Of a stretch of DNA of 64,000 nucleotides, positions 1 to 9,813 are shown piece by piece. Location: contig NZ_FSRB01000003.1 in assembly GCF_900129635.1 (NCBI RefSeq), forward strand, positions 744,001 to 808,000. The letters run 5' to 3'. Below the pieces are notes generated by a model that saw nothing but the letters and a program-made list of their open reading frames with translations, ran no database searches and was not told where the DNA came from. The DNA comes from Singulisphaera sp. GP187. GTDB lineage: Bacteria; Planctomycetota; Planctomycetia; Isosphaerales; Isosphaeraceae. The translations under genes and the position numbers were made by a program. Within the stretch, counting starts at the first letter, position 1, and the number at the start of each line of letters is the position of its first letter.

Positions 1-471
1 TGGCCCCGCGGGCTCGAACCGGAGGTCGCCGCCTTGCCCCTCAGGAACCACCTGGCCGCTGTCGAGGTCAAACTCGAAGCCGACGAACAGGAGGATTTCC
101 TTGCCGCGGGCCAGTCGTGTCGAAAGGTTCCCTGATTCAAACGTGTCGAATCGTTCAATCGTCAAGACCGAGAGCGGCGGGCCCGAACCGGTGGCCGGCT
201 TGCGAAGCGCGGGGGACACGAGCAGACGGGCCAGATTGCCCTGACCGGTCCGAACGATCAGCAGGGCGGAACGCGAGTCACGGAGCACGTTGGTGAGTGC
301 GTCGATCTCGCCGATCGTCAGGCTCGATTGCGGTTTCACATCCTTGCTTGTCGGGATCTCGGCAAGCGTTTTCCCCTCGATCCGGTCGAATTCTTCCCCC
401 CGGGTCGAATCCGCGGGAAGCAACCCCAGGAGCACGAGACAGGCCCAAGCGACTGGTCGGAATCGAAACAT
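1..471 (-). CDS. Secreted protein of unknown function (partial, C-terminus outside window)
   Basis: The minus-strand frame is open from an ATG at 471 to the window edge, 157 codons without a stop. The N-terminus has a basic start followed by a hydrophobic stretch (residues about 6-18, VAWACLVLLGLL) and a small-residue region before GEEFDR, a typical Sec signal peptide, so the product is probably exported. The mature part contains an EIDALTNVLRDSRSALLIVR segment and a later hydrophobic strand (LLFVGFEF) but no motif I recognise. It is transcribed divergently from the acyltransferase gene 263 bp away. No strong Shine-Dalgarno sequence is visible. Function unknown; the call rests on the unbroken frame, codon use and signal peptide. 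Confidence 0.6.
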   Translation of the reverse strand, partial: MFRFRPVAWACLVLLGLLPADSTRGEEFDRIEGKTLAEIPTSKDVKPQSSLTIGEIDALTNVLRDSRSALLIVRTGQGNLARLLVSPALRKPATGSGPPLSVLTIERFDTFESGNLSTRLARGKEILLFVGFEFDLDSGQVVPEGQGGDLRFEPAGP

Positions 472-734
472 GAAGAAAAACTCCGTGGCGCCCGATCGAA
501 ACCCGTCGAGGCCCGCAACCCCGCCAACCCCATACGCTCATGACGCCCGCGGCTCCGTTCAACGCCAGGAGCCGCCGCCCGATCGGGGCGGATTCAATGA
601 TTGACGGCATGCTCTTCCAAGTCAATGAGGGGGGATCCGCACCCGGCTTGCCGGATCGAGTCCTCAGGCGATAATGGGAGGCGTCTCGGCCGATCATTCC
701 GGGATCCATTGCCATTGCAAGATGAAAGCGACCG

Positions 735-1916
735 ATGCTTCTGCCGCTGGAACGCAACCCAAGGTATCAGCTCCTCGACGTTTGGCGTGGCCTCGCCTGC
801 CTGATGGTCGTGCTCCATCACGCCGGCTTCGCAGTGCTCCTCGAGAACGGGAGCCGGGCAGGGGGGTGGGAGGCTTGGCTGAGGTGGGCGACGGTTTCCC
901 TGCTCTGGCGGATGAATCTGGGGGTCGCGCTCTTCTTCGTCATCAGCGGCTACTGCATCGGGGCGAGCGTCGACGCAACCCGCCGGCGCGGGCTGGGGTC
1001 GCTTGCCTTTCTGGGCCGGCGGATCTGGCGAATCTATCCCCCGTACTGGGCCGCCCTCCTCGGGTTCGTGGCCCTGATCGGCGGCCTCAATGCGCTCGGA
1101 CTGGAACGGCTCACCCATGGCGATGGTGCGCACGCCCTCCAACTCGACGCCCCCACCGCGCTGAACGCAACCCAGTGGGTCGGCAACCTGACCCTCACCG
1201 AGGAGTGGCGGCCCCTGGTCTGGCATCCCCCCGAGCGCCGGGTGTTCACCCGGGTCGCCTGGTCGCTCTGCTACGAAGAGCAGTTCTATTTCGTCTGCTT
1301 CTGCATCCTCTTGATCGCCCCCAGGCGACTCTACGGCGCCTTGGCCGTGGTCACGGTCTGCGCGGTCCTGCTCCGGGTGGTGGCGGCCGACATCGGCCGG
1401 TACTCTCAGATCGAAGGGGCGTTCCCGACGCTCTGGCACGAGTTCGCCGTCGGCCTGGCGGTCTACTGGCGGCTCAACGTCCCGGCCTCGGTCGGGGCGA
1501 AGCGCGGAGTCGAGCTCGGGCTCGCCCTGCTCGCCGTCGCCGGTGCCTTTGGTGGATTGTCGACCCCTGTCCCTTACTCCACCGCGGCCACCGGCCTCTT
1601 CGGTCTTGCCTTGATCGCACTCCGTGGCTGGGACGAGCGTGCCATTGCGCTCGGTTGGCTCCGGCCGTTACGCGCCTGCGGCAAGCGGTGCTACAGCATC
1701 TACCTGGTCCACCTCCCGGTCTGTACGGTCGGCAACCTCTGGCTCCACGAGCAAGGCTTGACTGGCTTCTGGATGCGCGTCCTGGTGATGATCCCGGTCG
1801 TCTCCGCCGCCTCGGTCGCGGTCAGCTGGCTCTTCTTCTGGGGAGTCGAACGCCACTTCCTCAACCCGCCGATCGTCGCGCGTGACCCGCTCGGCAAACC
1901 GCGGCAAACGCTCTGA
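735..1916 (+). CDS. Acyltransferase 3 family membrane protein
   Basis: A 393-residue integral membrane protein of the acyltransferase 3 (OafA/YrhL-like) family, which moves acyl groups from carriers to sugars or other surface molecules at the cytoplasmic membrane. The diagnostic start is present: LDVWRGLACLMVVLHH near residues 14-29 (the family's R/K-x10-H signature), then GVALFFVISGY near residue 70 and RRIWRIYPPYWAALL near 98. About ten hydrophobic segments follow, and YSIYLVHLPV near the C-terminal end is the usual late motif. The length fits the family. The chosen ATG has GAAAG about eight bases upstream. The substrate cannot be told from sequence. No sugar-biosynthesis neighbours are present, so it may act alone in envelope modification. 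Confidence 0.88.
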   Translation: MLLPLERNPRYQLLDVWRGLACLMVVLHHAGFAVLLENGSRAGGWEAWLRWATVSLLWRMNLGVALFFVISGYCIGASVDATRRRGLGSLAFLGRRIWRIYPPYWAALLGFVALIGGLNALGLERLTHGDGAHALQLDAPTALNATQWVGNLTLTEEWRPLVWHPPERRVFTRVAWSLCYEEQFYFVCFCILLIAPRRLYGALAVVTVCAVLLRVVAADIGRYSQIEGAFPTLWHEFAVGLAVYWRLNVPASVGAKRGVELGLALLAVAGAFGGLSTPVPYSTAATGLFGLALIALRGWDERAIALGWLRPLRACGKRCYSIYLVHLPVCTVGNLWLHEQGLTGFWMRVLVMIPVVSAASVAVSWLFFWGVERHFLNPPIVARDPLGKPRQTL

Positions 1917-1955
1917 CGACAACAGATCATCTCTCGTTTTCGGCTGATGCTCGCT

Positions 1956-1980
1956 CGGACGGTTCAGAATCTCCCGTCCG
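1956..1980 (+). terminator. Possible hairpin downstream of acyltransferase gene
   Basis: Seven-base arms CGGACGG and CCGTCCG are separated by eleven bases, 40 bp past the acyltransferase stop. There is no T-run, so termination is only possible, not shown. Confidence 0.3.
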
Positions 1981-2100
1981 TCGCACGTGGAGAACGGATC
2001 AAGCCCCTTCCCCAGGAATAAGCCAATGTGTCTCATGGTAAAGCAAGGGGAGTGGCGCGTCCTTTTGAGCTTACGGCACCTTCGGCAATGGGAGCTGGTC

Positions 2101-2712
2101 ATGAACAGTGAATTTCCACGGTTCGTCCCCACGTGGGTCATCGCCCTTGGCTTCACCGTGGCCCTCTCGACGGGCGCCGCCCAAGCGGATCCGCCAAAGG
2201 CGGGATTACCGCCGGCTGATAAGCCACCCGCAACCACAGCCCCCGCCCCCGCCACGCCCCCCGTTGCCGAGTCCGAAGACGACCCTTGGGAAGAGCGTAA
2301 GACGAGGGCCCGCGAGGACGTCGAATACCTCCAAGCGTTCCACAAGGCGAAGCTGGCCGAATGCCGTGAGGCGGAACTGCGAAACACGTTTGCCCTCGCT
2401 TTGAAAACCGAGATGGATCGGCAAAAACAGAAGGGCTTCGCCTCGACCTATACGATGCAGCAGGCTGCGATGAGCATCGCCGAAAACCAATCGCAGCTCG
2501 AGATGAGGCGCGTCGAGCTCAAGGATGTCGAGATCCGGCTCTCCCGCGCTCTACGCCGGCTCAAGGCCGTCGAGCGTTCGGCCTCGGCGTACGACACGGA
2601 GGTGGTCCAATCGGATGATCGCTTGCGTGAACTTGAGATTAAATACGAACGCCTGCGCCGCGAGTTCGAACTCGCCAAGCGAACGGTCGACCTTCAGAAG
2701 ACCCGCCCCTGA
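2101..2712 (+). CDS. Exported coiled-coil protein of unknown function
   Basis: A 203-residue protein. The ATG at 2101 was preferred over one at 1987 because GGGAG lies about eight bases before it and because it places a clean signal peptide (VIALGFTVALSTGAAQA) at the N-terminus. After the signal there is a Pro/Ala-rich linker (residues about 25-55), then a strongly charged helical region rich in E, R, K and L to the end (for example QSQLEMRRVELKDVEIRLSR), which should form a long coiled coil. It is probably periplasmic or envelope-attached. No catalytic motif is visible. The next gene begins 139 bp downstream on the same strand. Function unknown. Confidence 0.75.
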   Translation: MNSEFPRFVPTWVIALGFTVALSTGAAQADPPKAGLPPADKPPATTAPAPATPPVAESEDDPWEERKTRAREDVEYLQAFHKAKLAECREAELRNTFALALKTEMDRQKQKGFASTYTMQQAAMSIAENQSQLEMRRVELKDVEIRLSRALRRLKAVERSASAYDTEVVQSDDRLRELEIKYERLRREFELAKRTVDLQKTRP

Positions 2713-2851
2713 TGACGACCCTTTACCAACCCAGGGCCGTTCCTCTTGCAGCCCTGAAAAGGGCGACAATTACATTCACGAACCGGGACGACTTCACGTG
2801 ATTCGCTTTCCTGACCTGCTCTCACAGCGGCTGACAACTTTGAGACACAAC

Positions 2852-4678
2852 ATGACAATATGCTCCTATTTTTCCAATCAGGGCCACTTCAGGAAAGGGG
2901 TGATCCTCGCCGCGACGGTGTTGGGGTTCTCCTGGGGCGTGGGCACGAGCCAGGCCGGCTTCATCGGTGGCGAGGGGACGGATCAGCCGAGCCGGCAGCT
3001 CAAGACGCTGTTCGCGGAATACTGGGACGACGAGCTCCGGTCGGGCCCGCTCGAAGCGACGTTTATCGGCGACCACCGTTATGACGATCGGCTGGCTGAC
3101 CTTTCCGAAGCGGCTCATGAGGCGCGGCTCAAGCGCGATCGCGACCATCGGCAGGCACTCGGAAAGCTCGACCCGGAACCACTCTCGGCCGACGAGCGGA
3201 TCGATCGCGAAGTGCTGCTGTTCACACTCGATGATCGGATCGAAGGCGAGCGATTTCGGGGTCACCTGATTCCGATCACCCAGCAGGATGGGATTCACTT
3301 GCAGTTCGCCCAGAGCGTGAACTTTCACCCGAGTGCCACGGTCGGGGACGTCGAGAATTATGTGCGGCGCCTCCGCGCCTTCCCTCGCGCCATCGACCAG
3401 ACGATCGCGTTGATGCGCCGGGGGATGGCCGAGCACCGGATGCCGCCGCGGATCACGATGGCCAAGGTCGTCCCGCAACTTCGAGACCTGGCCCCCGTGA
3501 AGCCCGAGGAGAGTCCGCTCTGGGGGATCGTCGCGAAGCTCAAGGATTGGCCCGAGGCCGACCGCGACCCCGCGACCAACGCAATTCGCCAGGCCATCGC
3601 CGACCAGGTCTCCCCCGCCTACGCCAAGCTCGCGGCCTTTGTGGAGACGGAATATCTTCCCGCCTGCCGCGAGAGCGTCGGGCTCTGGGACTCGCCCGAG
3701 GGGGACGTCCACTACGCCTACCGCGCCCGCTCATTCACCACGACGACGCTCTCCCCTGAGCAGATCCACGAAGTCGGGCTCGCCGAGATGGCGCGAATTC
3801 GCGAGGCGATGGAGGCGATCCGCACGAAAGTGGGGTTCTCGGGCGACTTGAAGGCGTTCTTCCAGCAGCTCAAGGACGATCCGAAGCTCAAGAACCAGAG
3901 CGAACCGGAGATCCTCGCGCGCTACCGGGTGATCTTCGAGGCGATTGACGCCAAGCTGCCCGACCTGTTCGGCCACCTGCCGCGCACCGACTACGGGATC
4001 CGGCCGATCGAGGCGTACCGGGCCAAGGCCGCCGCCGCCGGGTACTACTACCCGGCGCCCGAGGACGGCTCACGCCCTGGCTACTTCTATGTCAATACGT
4101 CGGACCCGACCAGCCGGACGACGTACACGATGCAGGCACTCGCCTACCATGAAGGGGTTCCCGGCCACCACCTCCAATTCAGCCTGGCGATGGAAGTCCC
4201 CGGCCGCCCCGCCTTCCGCAAGTTCGGCTACGTCCCGGCCTTCTCCGAAGGGTGGGGCCTCTATAGCGAAGGCCTCCCACGCGAGGTGGGGCTCTATACC
4301 GACCCTTATGCCGAGTTCGGCCAACTCGAGTACAGCGCCTGGCGCGCGGGCCGGCTGGTCGTCGACACCGGCCTGCACCAGAAACACTGGAGCCGCGATC
4401 AGGCGATCGCCTACCTCGAAGCGAATACCGCCGTCCCTCGGATCGAAATCGAGAGCGAGGTCGACCGCTACATCGCCTGGCCCGGCCAGGCCCTCGCCTA
4501 CAAAATCGGTGAGCTCAAAATCCGCGAGATCCGCGCCCAGGCCGAGCGCAGATCAGGCGCCAAGTTCGACGTCCGGGCGTTCCACGACCGGCTGCTCTCG
4601 CTCGGCTCCGTCCCGCTTAGCGTACTCGAACGGTACATGGAACGGGATCAGCCGACCGAGGCGGAACCTCGGCGCTAA
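2852..4678 (+). CDS. DUF885 family protein (putative metallopeptidase-like), exported
   Basis: A 608-residue protein of the DUF885 family. The signature HEGVPGHHLQ lies at residues 433-442; in this family the HExxPGHH-type motif resembles zinc-binding motifs, and members are treated as putative metal-dependent hydrolases, but the reaction is not established for this protein. The frame is open further upstream, but the ATG at 2852 gives a sensible signal peptide (GVILAATVLGFSWGVGTSQAG), so I chose it. Other family landmarks are FSEGWGLYSEGLPREVG and WPGQALAYKIGELKI near the C-terminus. The length is normal for the family. The product is probably periplasmic. There is no operon partner of obvious related function. 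Confidence 0.88.
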   Translation: MTICSYFSNQGHFRKGVILAATVLGFSWGVGTSQAGFIGGEGTDQPSRQLKTLFAEYWDDELRSGPLEATFIGDHRYDDRLADLSEAAHEARLKRDRDHRQALGKLDPEPLSADERIDREVLLFTLDDRIEGERFRGHLIPITQQDGIHLQFAQSVNFHPSATVGDVENYVRRLRAFPRAIDQTIALMRRGMAEHRMPPRITMAKVVPQLRDLAPVKPEESPLWGIVAKLKDWPEADRDPATNAIRQAIADQVSPAYAKLAAFVETEYLPACRESVGLWDSPEGDVHYAYRARSFTTTTLSPEQIHEVGLAEMARIREAMEAIRTKVGFSGDLKAFFQQLKDDPKLKNQSEPEILARYRVIFEAIDAKLPDLFGHLPRTDYGIRPIEAYRAKAAAAGYYYPAPEDGSRPGYFYVNTSDPTSRTTYTMQALAYHEGVPGHHLQFSLAMEVPGRPAFRKFGYVPAFSEGWGLYSEGLPREVGLYTDPYAEFGQLEYSAWRAGRLVVDTGLHQKHWSRDQAIAYLEANTAVPRIEIESEVDRYIAWPGQALAYKIGELKIREIRAQAERRSGAKFDVRAFHDRLLSLGSVPLSVLERYMERDQPTEAEPRR

Positions 4679-5033
4679 CCCACGATTCGACCCCGTGGAG
4701 GTGGGTGACACCAAGCCGGAATGGCGGCCCGGTCGGCGGGTCAGGATCCGGTGGGGCGCGATTCGGCCGAATCCACCATGAATGCGGCGAAGGGTCCAGC
4801 GTTTGCTTCTCTTTGGCTCAAGTGAACAGGGGGGTGCGGACGACGTGCCCTTTTGTTCAGAGAAAACCAAGGCTGGATTTGACGCGGACGGATTCCGCAT
4901 GAATGATTGAAGGTCGGAATGCGCCGGAGCCGATGAAAATGATACGTCGTGCTGATTCCGGTCAAGAATCGGGGTTGGCCGACGAATTCATGAGAAGGCA
5001 ACCTGACGGCGCAACCGAGTGAGGTGAGACATC
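4679..5033. other. Intergenic region without a recognised gene
   Basis: 355 bp between the DUF885 and CvpA-like genes. It holds a 14-bp perfect palindrome (GATTCGGCCGAATC, 4760-4773) that could be an operator or chance, and a ribosome binding site (GAGGTGAG) for the next gene. I see no RNA gene or coding potential in it. Confidence 0.5.
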
Positions 5034-5777
5034 ATGGGATTGGATCTAGCTCTGGGAGGGCTCGTGCTGGTCATGGCCATCCGAGGCTGGCTCAGGGGCT
5101 TCCTGCTTCAGGCGATTCGCCTGGCGGGGTTGGTCCTTTGCGTTTACGCGGCCGACCCGGTCCGCGATCAAATCAAGCCCCGAGTGATCGGCCATTTGCC
5201 CACGATTCGGCCGGAACTCATGGACCGAATGCTCTGGTGGTCGGCGGCCGTGGCCTCGTATCTGATCCTGGTCGGATTGGCCTCGCTCGCCGTGAAACTT
5301 TCCCGGCGCCAGCCTTACGGCATGGAGGATGAGTCGCGTCGAGGCGACCAGTTCGCCGGCTCCTTGCTCGGCATCGCCAAGGCCCTGGTCGTCGCCACGT
5401 TCCTGGTCGCCGGGATCGAGAAGTACGCGGTCGCCCACCTGAAGGCCGTCCCCTGGGCCGAGCAGCAGATAGCCACGTCGCGGTCGATGGCCTTGAACGC
5501 GCAATACCATCCGGTCCCGCGAATCTGGGCGACCCCGCCGGTCCAGCACTTCGTGAAGCACGTGCAACGGATGGGTCTGAATCGTCCCGACGATGCCGAC
5601 CAGCCCCAAGAAAAGGAAGGGGCCCCTCCGGTCCGCACGGCGAGCCGAACCCCTCAGCTGCAATGGGGCGCATCGGACCAGGCCACCCTCGACCCCTCCC
5701 GGCTTGATGCCGAAGTCGTCGAAGCCATCGAGTCGATCCGACAAGAGCTGACCAAGGCCGAACGCCCCGACCAATAA
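5034..5777 (+). CDS. CvpA family membrane protein
   Basis: A 247-residue protein of the CvpA (colicin V production) family. It opens with GLDLALGGLVLVMAIRGWLRGFLLQ, the family's first membrane segment with the conserved RG-x-x-RG turn, followed by helices near residues 28-42, 68-85 and 105-128. The C-terminal ~110 residues are hydrophilic, proline-rich and end in a charged helix; this tail is longer than in the minimal family. CvpA proteins sit in the inner membrane and affect envelope processes, but a molecular role is not known. The start has GAGGTGAG about five bases upstream. The next gene starts 83 bp downstream on the same strand. Confidence 0.8.
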   Translation: MGLDLALGGLVLVMAIRGWLRGFLLQAIRLAGLVLCVYAADPVRDQIKPRVIGHLPTIRPELMDRMLWWSAAVASYLILVGLASLAVKLSRRQPYGMEDESRRGDQFAGSLLGIAKALVVATFLVAGIEKYAVAHLKAVPWAEQQIATSRSMALNAQYHPVPRIWATPPVQHFVKHVQRMGLNRPDDADQPQEKEGAPPVRTASRTPQLQWGASDQATLDPSRLDAEVVEAIESIRQELTKAERPDQ

Positions 5778-5860
5778 CTGGCGTTGACCGAACGAGCAGG
5801 CTCCGGCACACTCCCCCCGACCGTCGGTCCGACCGGACGGGCGGGGGAGAGACGCCGCGC

Positions 5861-7840
5861 ATGCTGGAAATCAAGAACCCTACGCCGGGCCTGCCGAAGT
5901 GGCTTGCCTTTGTCCTCATCTTCGGCCTGTTCCTCACCTTGCGGGGTTACCACAGCCGAGACGGCGATCAGGCCTATCGGCTCCCGCTGCTCCTCCACCG
6001 CCAGGACACCGGGCTGTTCGCCGATGACCCGTTCGTGCGTGCCTTCGACGCGTTCAACCCCCATCGCGGCTATCTGACACTGCTCGACCTGGCGAGCCGA
6101 CCGCTCGGGTTGTCGACCGGCCTGGCCGCTCTTTTCGCACTGACGTTCGCACTGACTTGCCTCGGACTCGACCGGCTCGCGCGTGCAGTCTGGCCCGAGG
6201 CGGGGCCTCACGTCGGGATCGTGGCGGTCGTGCTGGTGCTGATCGCCAAGGCGGGGAACGTCGGCACGAACCACCTGTTCGAAGCCATGCTCCTCGACCG
6301 CCTGATCGGGTTCGCGCTCGGTTGGCTCGCGCTCGCCGCCGCGGTCGAAAACCCGGCACGAGGCTGGCGGACCGCCGCGCCTCTGCTCGGCCTGGCCATG
6401 TTGATCCACCCGTCCGTCGGCCTGCAACTGGCGATGTTGCTCGGGGCAGGGTGGGTCGGTTGGGCACTCTGCTCGACCAAGACGGCCGTTTCCAGGGGGG
6501 TAGCATTGCGTGGGCTGGCCGCGCTTGGGTTGGCGGTCGGGCCCGGTCTGCTGATGAACCTCGGGCAAGGCTCGAAACTGTTCGCGGGGCTTTCGACCGA
6601 GGACTTCCGCCTGCTGAGCGTTGAGCTTCAAGGTCCGCAGCACATGCTCCCCCATCTCTGGCGGACCCCGCAGTGGCTCGCCTGGAGTTGTTACATCGTC
6701 CTGGCTCTTTTGGCATTCTTGCAATCGCGACCGGCGGAAGGGCGAAACGGAACGTCGACGGCCGCGCCGGCGGCCCGAATCCGCCTGGCCATTTTGCTGG
6801 GGCTCAACCTGCTCGGGCTGGCGGTCGCCTGGGTGGCGGTCGAATGGGTGCAAGACTTGCGGGCCACGCTCTTCCAGCCGTTCCGGATGGCAACCGTCTT
6901 TCGAGGGCTGGCGCTCGTCGCGGTTTCCGGCCGGCTTGTAGAGCTCTGGAGCCGAGGGACCTGGGCCGAACGCGCCCGGGCGACCCTCTTGACGGTGGGC
7001 CTGGCCGGGGACTGGGCGTTCGTCGTCGCGACGCTCGTCGAGGTCGCTTGCACAGCCTTGGAGCGAACCACGATCCGACCGGCGATCCGCCTGGCGCTCG
7101 CTGGGACTGTGCTCGGCCTTGGTCTTTATTGGCTGACCCGGCACGACACGGAATCGGGGCACTTGCCAATGCTGGCGGCGATCGCAAGCTTGACGGTACT
7201 CACGTTCGCCTTCCGGGGCCGATCGTTGAGTTGGAACCGGCGACGGCTCGTCTGGGCGCTCGCGGGCTCGTGGGCCGTGCCATTGCTCGCCCTGGGCGCG
7301 ACCGGTGAAGCGCTGCGCGGGCGGGCCTGGGCGACGTCCCTCGTGGACCGCTGCCGGTTCGCGGCGGTGCCGGTGGATGACATTGAGCGGTTGGCGGTCT
7401 GGTGCCGCGACCACACCCCGCGGTCGGCGCGGTTCATCGGGCCACCCGGTCCCAAGACGTTCCGGCTCTGGTCGTTGCGGAGCCTGGCGTTCAACCGGGC
7501 CGGCAGCCCCTATCATGCCGAAGGGCTGGCCGACTGGTCGGCCCGATTTCGCGACCACGTCGGCTTCGACGGGCCGGACTCGACGTTCGTTCGCGCCTAC
7601 CTGACCGATCGCCACGGCCTCGAACGTCGCTACCAGGCGATGAGCGACGCCGAACGGGCCCGGCTCGCCACCCGTCAGGGCGCCTCGCACATCGTGGCCG
7701 CGGCCCCTTCGGGCCGGGCGACGATGGCAAATGACGACGGACCACTCGAGTTGATCCACGTGGAGGGACGCTACGCCGTCTACCGGGTGCGTCCCTCCTC
7801 CGCCACCGATCAGGTCACGCTTCGCGACTCAGCGCCCTAG
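5861..7840 (+). CDS. Large multi-span membrane protein with soluble C-terminal domain
   Basis: A 659-residue protein. Residues about 12-480 contain twelve or more hydrophobic helices separated by short loops, with an early periplasmic-type segment ([20 protein letters not shown]) that recalls polytopic glycosyltransferases but lacks a clear acidic catalytic pair. The last ~150 residues are soluble (from [18 protein letters not shown]) and contain [12 protein letters not shown]. From memory, planctomycete proteins of this build are annotated as DUF6798; I could not verify this. The ATG follows GGGAGAGA with a long spacing. The stop overlaps the 3' end of glyA, transcribed convergently, by 12 bp. 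Function unknown; a role in the cell envelope is a guess from topology only. Confidence 0.72.
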   Translation: MLEIKNPTPGLPKWLAFVLIFGLFLTLRGYHSRDGDQAYRLPLLLHRQDTGLFADDPFVRAFDAFNPHRGYLTLLDLASRPLGLSTGLAALFALTFALTCLGLDRLARAVWPEAGPHVGIVAVVLVLIAKAGNVGTNHLFEAMLLDRLIGFALGWLALAAAVENPARGWRTAAPLLGLAMLIHPSVGLQLAMLLGAGWVGWALCSTKTAVSRGVALRGLAALGLAVGPGLLMNLGQGSKLFAGLSTEDFRLLSVELQGPQHMLPHLWRTPQWLAWSCYIVLALLAFLQSRPAEGRNGTSTAAPAARIRLAILLGLNLLGLAVAWVAVEWVQDLRATLFQPFRMATVFRGLALVAVSGRLVELWSRGTWAERARATLLTVGLAGDWAFVVATLVEVACTALERTTIRPAIRLALAGTVLGLGLYWLTRHDTESGHLPMLAAIASLTVLTFAFRGRSLSWNRRRLVWALAGSWAVPLLALGATGEALRGRAWATSLVDRCRFAAVPVDDIERLAVWCRDHTPRSARFIGPPGPKTFRLWSLRSLAFNRAGSPYHAEGLADWSARFRDHVGFDGPDSTFVRAYLTDRHGLERRYQAMSDAERARLATRQGASHIVAAAPSGRATMANDDGPLELIHVEGRYAVYRVRPSSATDQVTLRDSAP

Positions 7841-9079
7841 AGCGGCGGCCGGGACCGGATAGTCGCGGGCGAACTCCTGGATCTCACCGCTCACGCGCTT
7901 GGCGACCGCCTCATCATCGGGCGCGGCCAGGACGGTGATCATCCAGGCGGCGATTTGGCGAATCGCATCCTCGCGCATCCCGCGGGTGGTGAGGGCCGGG
8001 GTCCCCACCCGAACACCGCTCGGATCCATCGGTTTGCGCTTATCGAACGGGATCAGGTTCTTATTGACCGTGATCCCCGCGCGACCGAGCGAGGCCTCGC
8101 CAATCTTGCCGGTCAAACCTTTTGAGGTCATGTCGATCAAGATCAGGTGATTATCCGTCCCCCCCGAAACGAGCCGGAACCCGGCGCGGGTCAACTCTTC
8201 GGCCAGGGTGTTGGCGTTGGCGATGACCTGGGCGGCGTACGTCTTGAACTCGGGCTTGAGCGCTTCGCCGAAGCAGACCGCCTTGCCCGCGATCACGTGC
8301 ATGAGCGGCCCCCCTTGCAAGCCGGGGAAGACGGCCGAATCGAGCTTCTTCGCCCGTTCTTCTTTGCAGAGCACCACCCCTCCGCGCGGCCCGCGCAAGG
8401 TCTTGTGGGTGGTCGTCGTGACAAAGTCGGCCACGGGCACGGGGTTCGGATGGAGGCCGGCCGCCACCAGGCCCGCGACGTGGGCCATGTCCACGAAGAA
8501 GGTCGCACCGATCTCGCGGGCAACCTCGGCGATCCGCTCAAACTCGATGATCCGAGGATAAGCACTGGCGCCGGCCAGGATCAGCTTGGGCTTGTGCTCG
8601 CGCGCCAGGGAGGCAAGCCGATCGTAGTCGATTCGCTCGGTCTTGGGATCGACCCCGTAGCCGACCGTCGGATACCAACGCCCGGAGAAGTTGAGCTTCA
8701 TGCCGTGCGTGAGGTGCCCCCCTTGAGCCAGATCCATCGCGAGAACGGAGTCGCCGATCTCCAACGAGGCGTAGTAAACGGCCTGGTTGGCCGAGGCGCC
8801 GGAGTGGGGCTGGACGTTGGCGTGGTCGGAGCCGAAGAGCGACTTGACGCGGTCGATCGCCAGCCGCTCGACCTGGTCGACGTACTGACAACCGCCGTAG
8901 TAACGTCGACCCGGCAAGCCTTCGGCATATTTGTTCGTGAGCACCGAGCCCACGGCTTCCATCACCGCGGCGCTCGTGTAATTCTCCGAGGCGATCAGCT
9001 CGAGTTCGTCGCGCTGGCGGCGTTCTTCGGAGAGAATCGAGTTGAAAACTTCCGGATCTTGATTCTTGAGGATGTCCAT
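7829..9079 (-). CDS. glyA: Serine hydroxymethyltransferase
   Basis: A 416-residue PLP enzyme that interconverts serine and glycine while charging tetrahydrofolate with a one-carbon unit, in the cytoplasm. Family landmarks in order are [10 protein letters not shown] near residue 18, [46 protein letters not shown], the PLP-lysine motif [14 protein letters not shown], and the C-terminal [13 protein letters not shown]. The frame extends to 9133, but the ATG at 9079 ([12 protein letters not shown]) matches the usual start. It is convergent with the preceding membrane-protein gene, overlapping by 12 bp, and lies 68 bp downstream of a small unknown gene and prfB on the same strand, with which it may be co-transcribed. 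Confidence 0.97.
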   Translation of the reverse strand: MDILKNQDPEVFNSILSEERRQRDELELIASENYTSAAVMEAVGSVLTNKYAEGLPGRRYYGGCQYVDQVERLAIDRVKSLFGSDHANVQPHSGASANQAVYYASLEIGDSVLAMDLAQGGHLTHGMKLNFSGRWYPTVGYGVDPKTERIDYDRLASLAREHKPKLILAGASAYPRIIEFERIAEVAREIGATFFVDMAHVAGLVAAGLHPNPVPVADFVTTTTHKTLRGPRGGVVLCKEERAKKLDSAVFPGLQGGPLMHVIAGKAVCFGEALKPEFKTYAAQVIANANTLAEELTRAGFRLVSGGTDNHLILIDMTSKGLTGKIGEASLGRAGITVNKNLIPFDKRKPMDPSGVRVGTPALTTRGMREDAIRQIAAWMITVLAAPDDEAVAKRVSGEIQEFARDYPVPAAALGR

Positions 9080-9147
9080 GCGACGGCTCCATGGCGACGG
9101 ACGACATTTGATCGCGTCGGCTGAATCGAACAATAACGGTTAAGTCA

Positions 9148-9813
9148 CTAACGGGCAGTAACGGCAGGCGCCGCAGGCGACCATCTCCAGCGATAGCACA
9201 GCCTTTGGGTGCGTTCCGTGGGCACGATCCGGGCCAGCGCCTGGACCCGTGAGGCACGTCGGCCGGCCTCGGACAGCGAGGCGGACGAGGGATCGTCGGC
9301 GGCGAACTCCAGACGGCCCGTGCCGAGGGCGTCCCCTTCCCAGACGATTCGCCCGGTCCCGGCATCGCTCAGGTCGCTCGAGCCAAGGCGGACGAGGTAC
9401 ATCGCCCCCAGGGTGACGACCGGTTCCCGGCAACGATCGGCGACGTCGAACTCGACCGTGACCCCGTCGGCATCGCGCCGGGCGGTCACGACCGCCGAAA
9501 AATGGTGAGGCGTCGATTGGCCGGTCAGGAGCAGACAGATGCCATCAGGCACCGCATGCTCGTGCACTTCTTGATAGGTCGGGCTGACCACCCGCATTCG
9601 ATCGTCGCGGTCGGGTTCGCCCTCGACGACCTCGGCCAGTCCTTCCAACTCGGCAGGGCCGCCCTCCGGGCCGATCGCGAGCGCATGCGACCAGCGCTCG
9701 CCGATCCGGAAGAAGGACAATCGAAAACCGAGGGCGGCGATCGTTCGCCGGTCCTCGGTTTCGACATAGGTCAGCCCGGCGTGCGCCGCGGACGAAAGCG
9801 AATCGCCACTCAC
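9148..9813 (-). CDS. Protein of unknown function, translationally coupled to prfB
   Basis: A 221-residue protein with no recognised domain. The start is GTG (9813-9811) and overlaps the prfB stop in a GTGA arrangement, which suggests translational coupling. The sequence is soluble and rich in beta-strand-like segments (YVETEDRRTIAALGFRLSFF, MRVVSPTYQEVHEH, FSAVVTARRDADGVTVEFDV), without signal peptide or membrane segment. It sits between prfB and glyA on the same strand. The conserved position next to a release factor does not by itself give a function. Confidence that it is coding is good because of the tight overlap and even codon use. Confidence 0.72.
   Translation of the reverse strand: MSGDSLSSAAHAGLTYVETEDRRTIAALGFRLSFFRIGERWSHALAIGPEGGPAELEGLAEVVEGEPDRDDRMRVVSPTYQEVHEHAVPDGICLLLTGQSTPHHFSAVVTARRDADGVTVEFDVADRCREPVVTLGAMYLVRLGSSDLSDAGTGRIVWEGDALGTGRLEFAADDPSSASLSEAGRRASRVQALARIVPTERTQRLCYRWRWSPAAPAVTAR

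Noticed and set aside
5654-7759. Long antisense open frame (about 700 codons) opposite the membrane-protein gene
   Set aside because: The translation is an Arg/Pro/Gln-rich sequence without domains and mirrors the codon bias of the real gene on the other strand.
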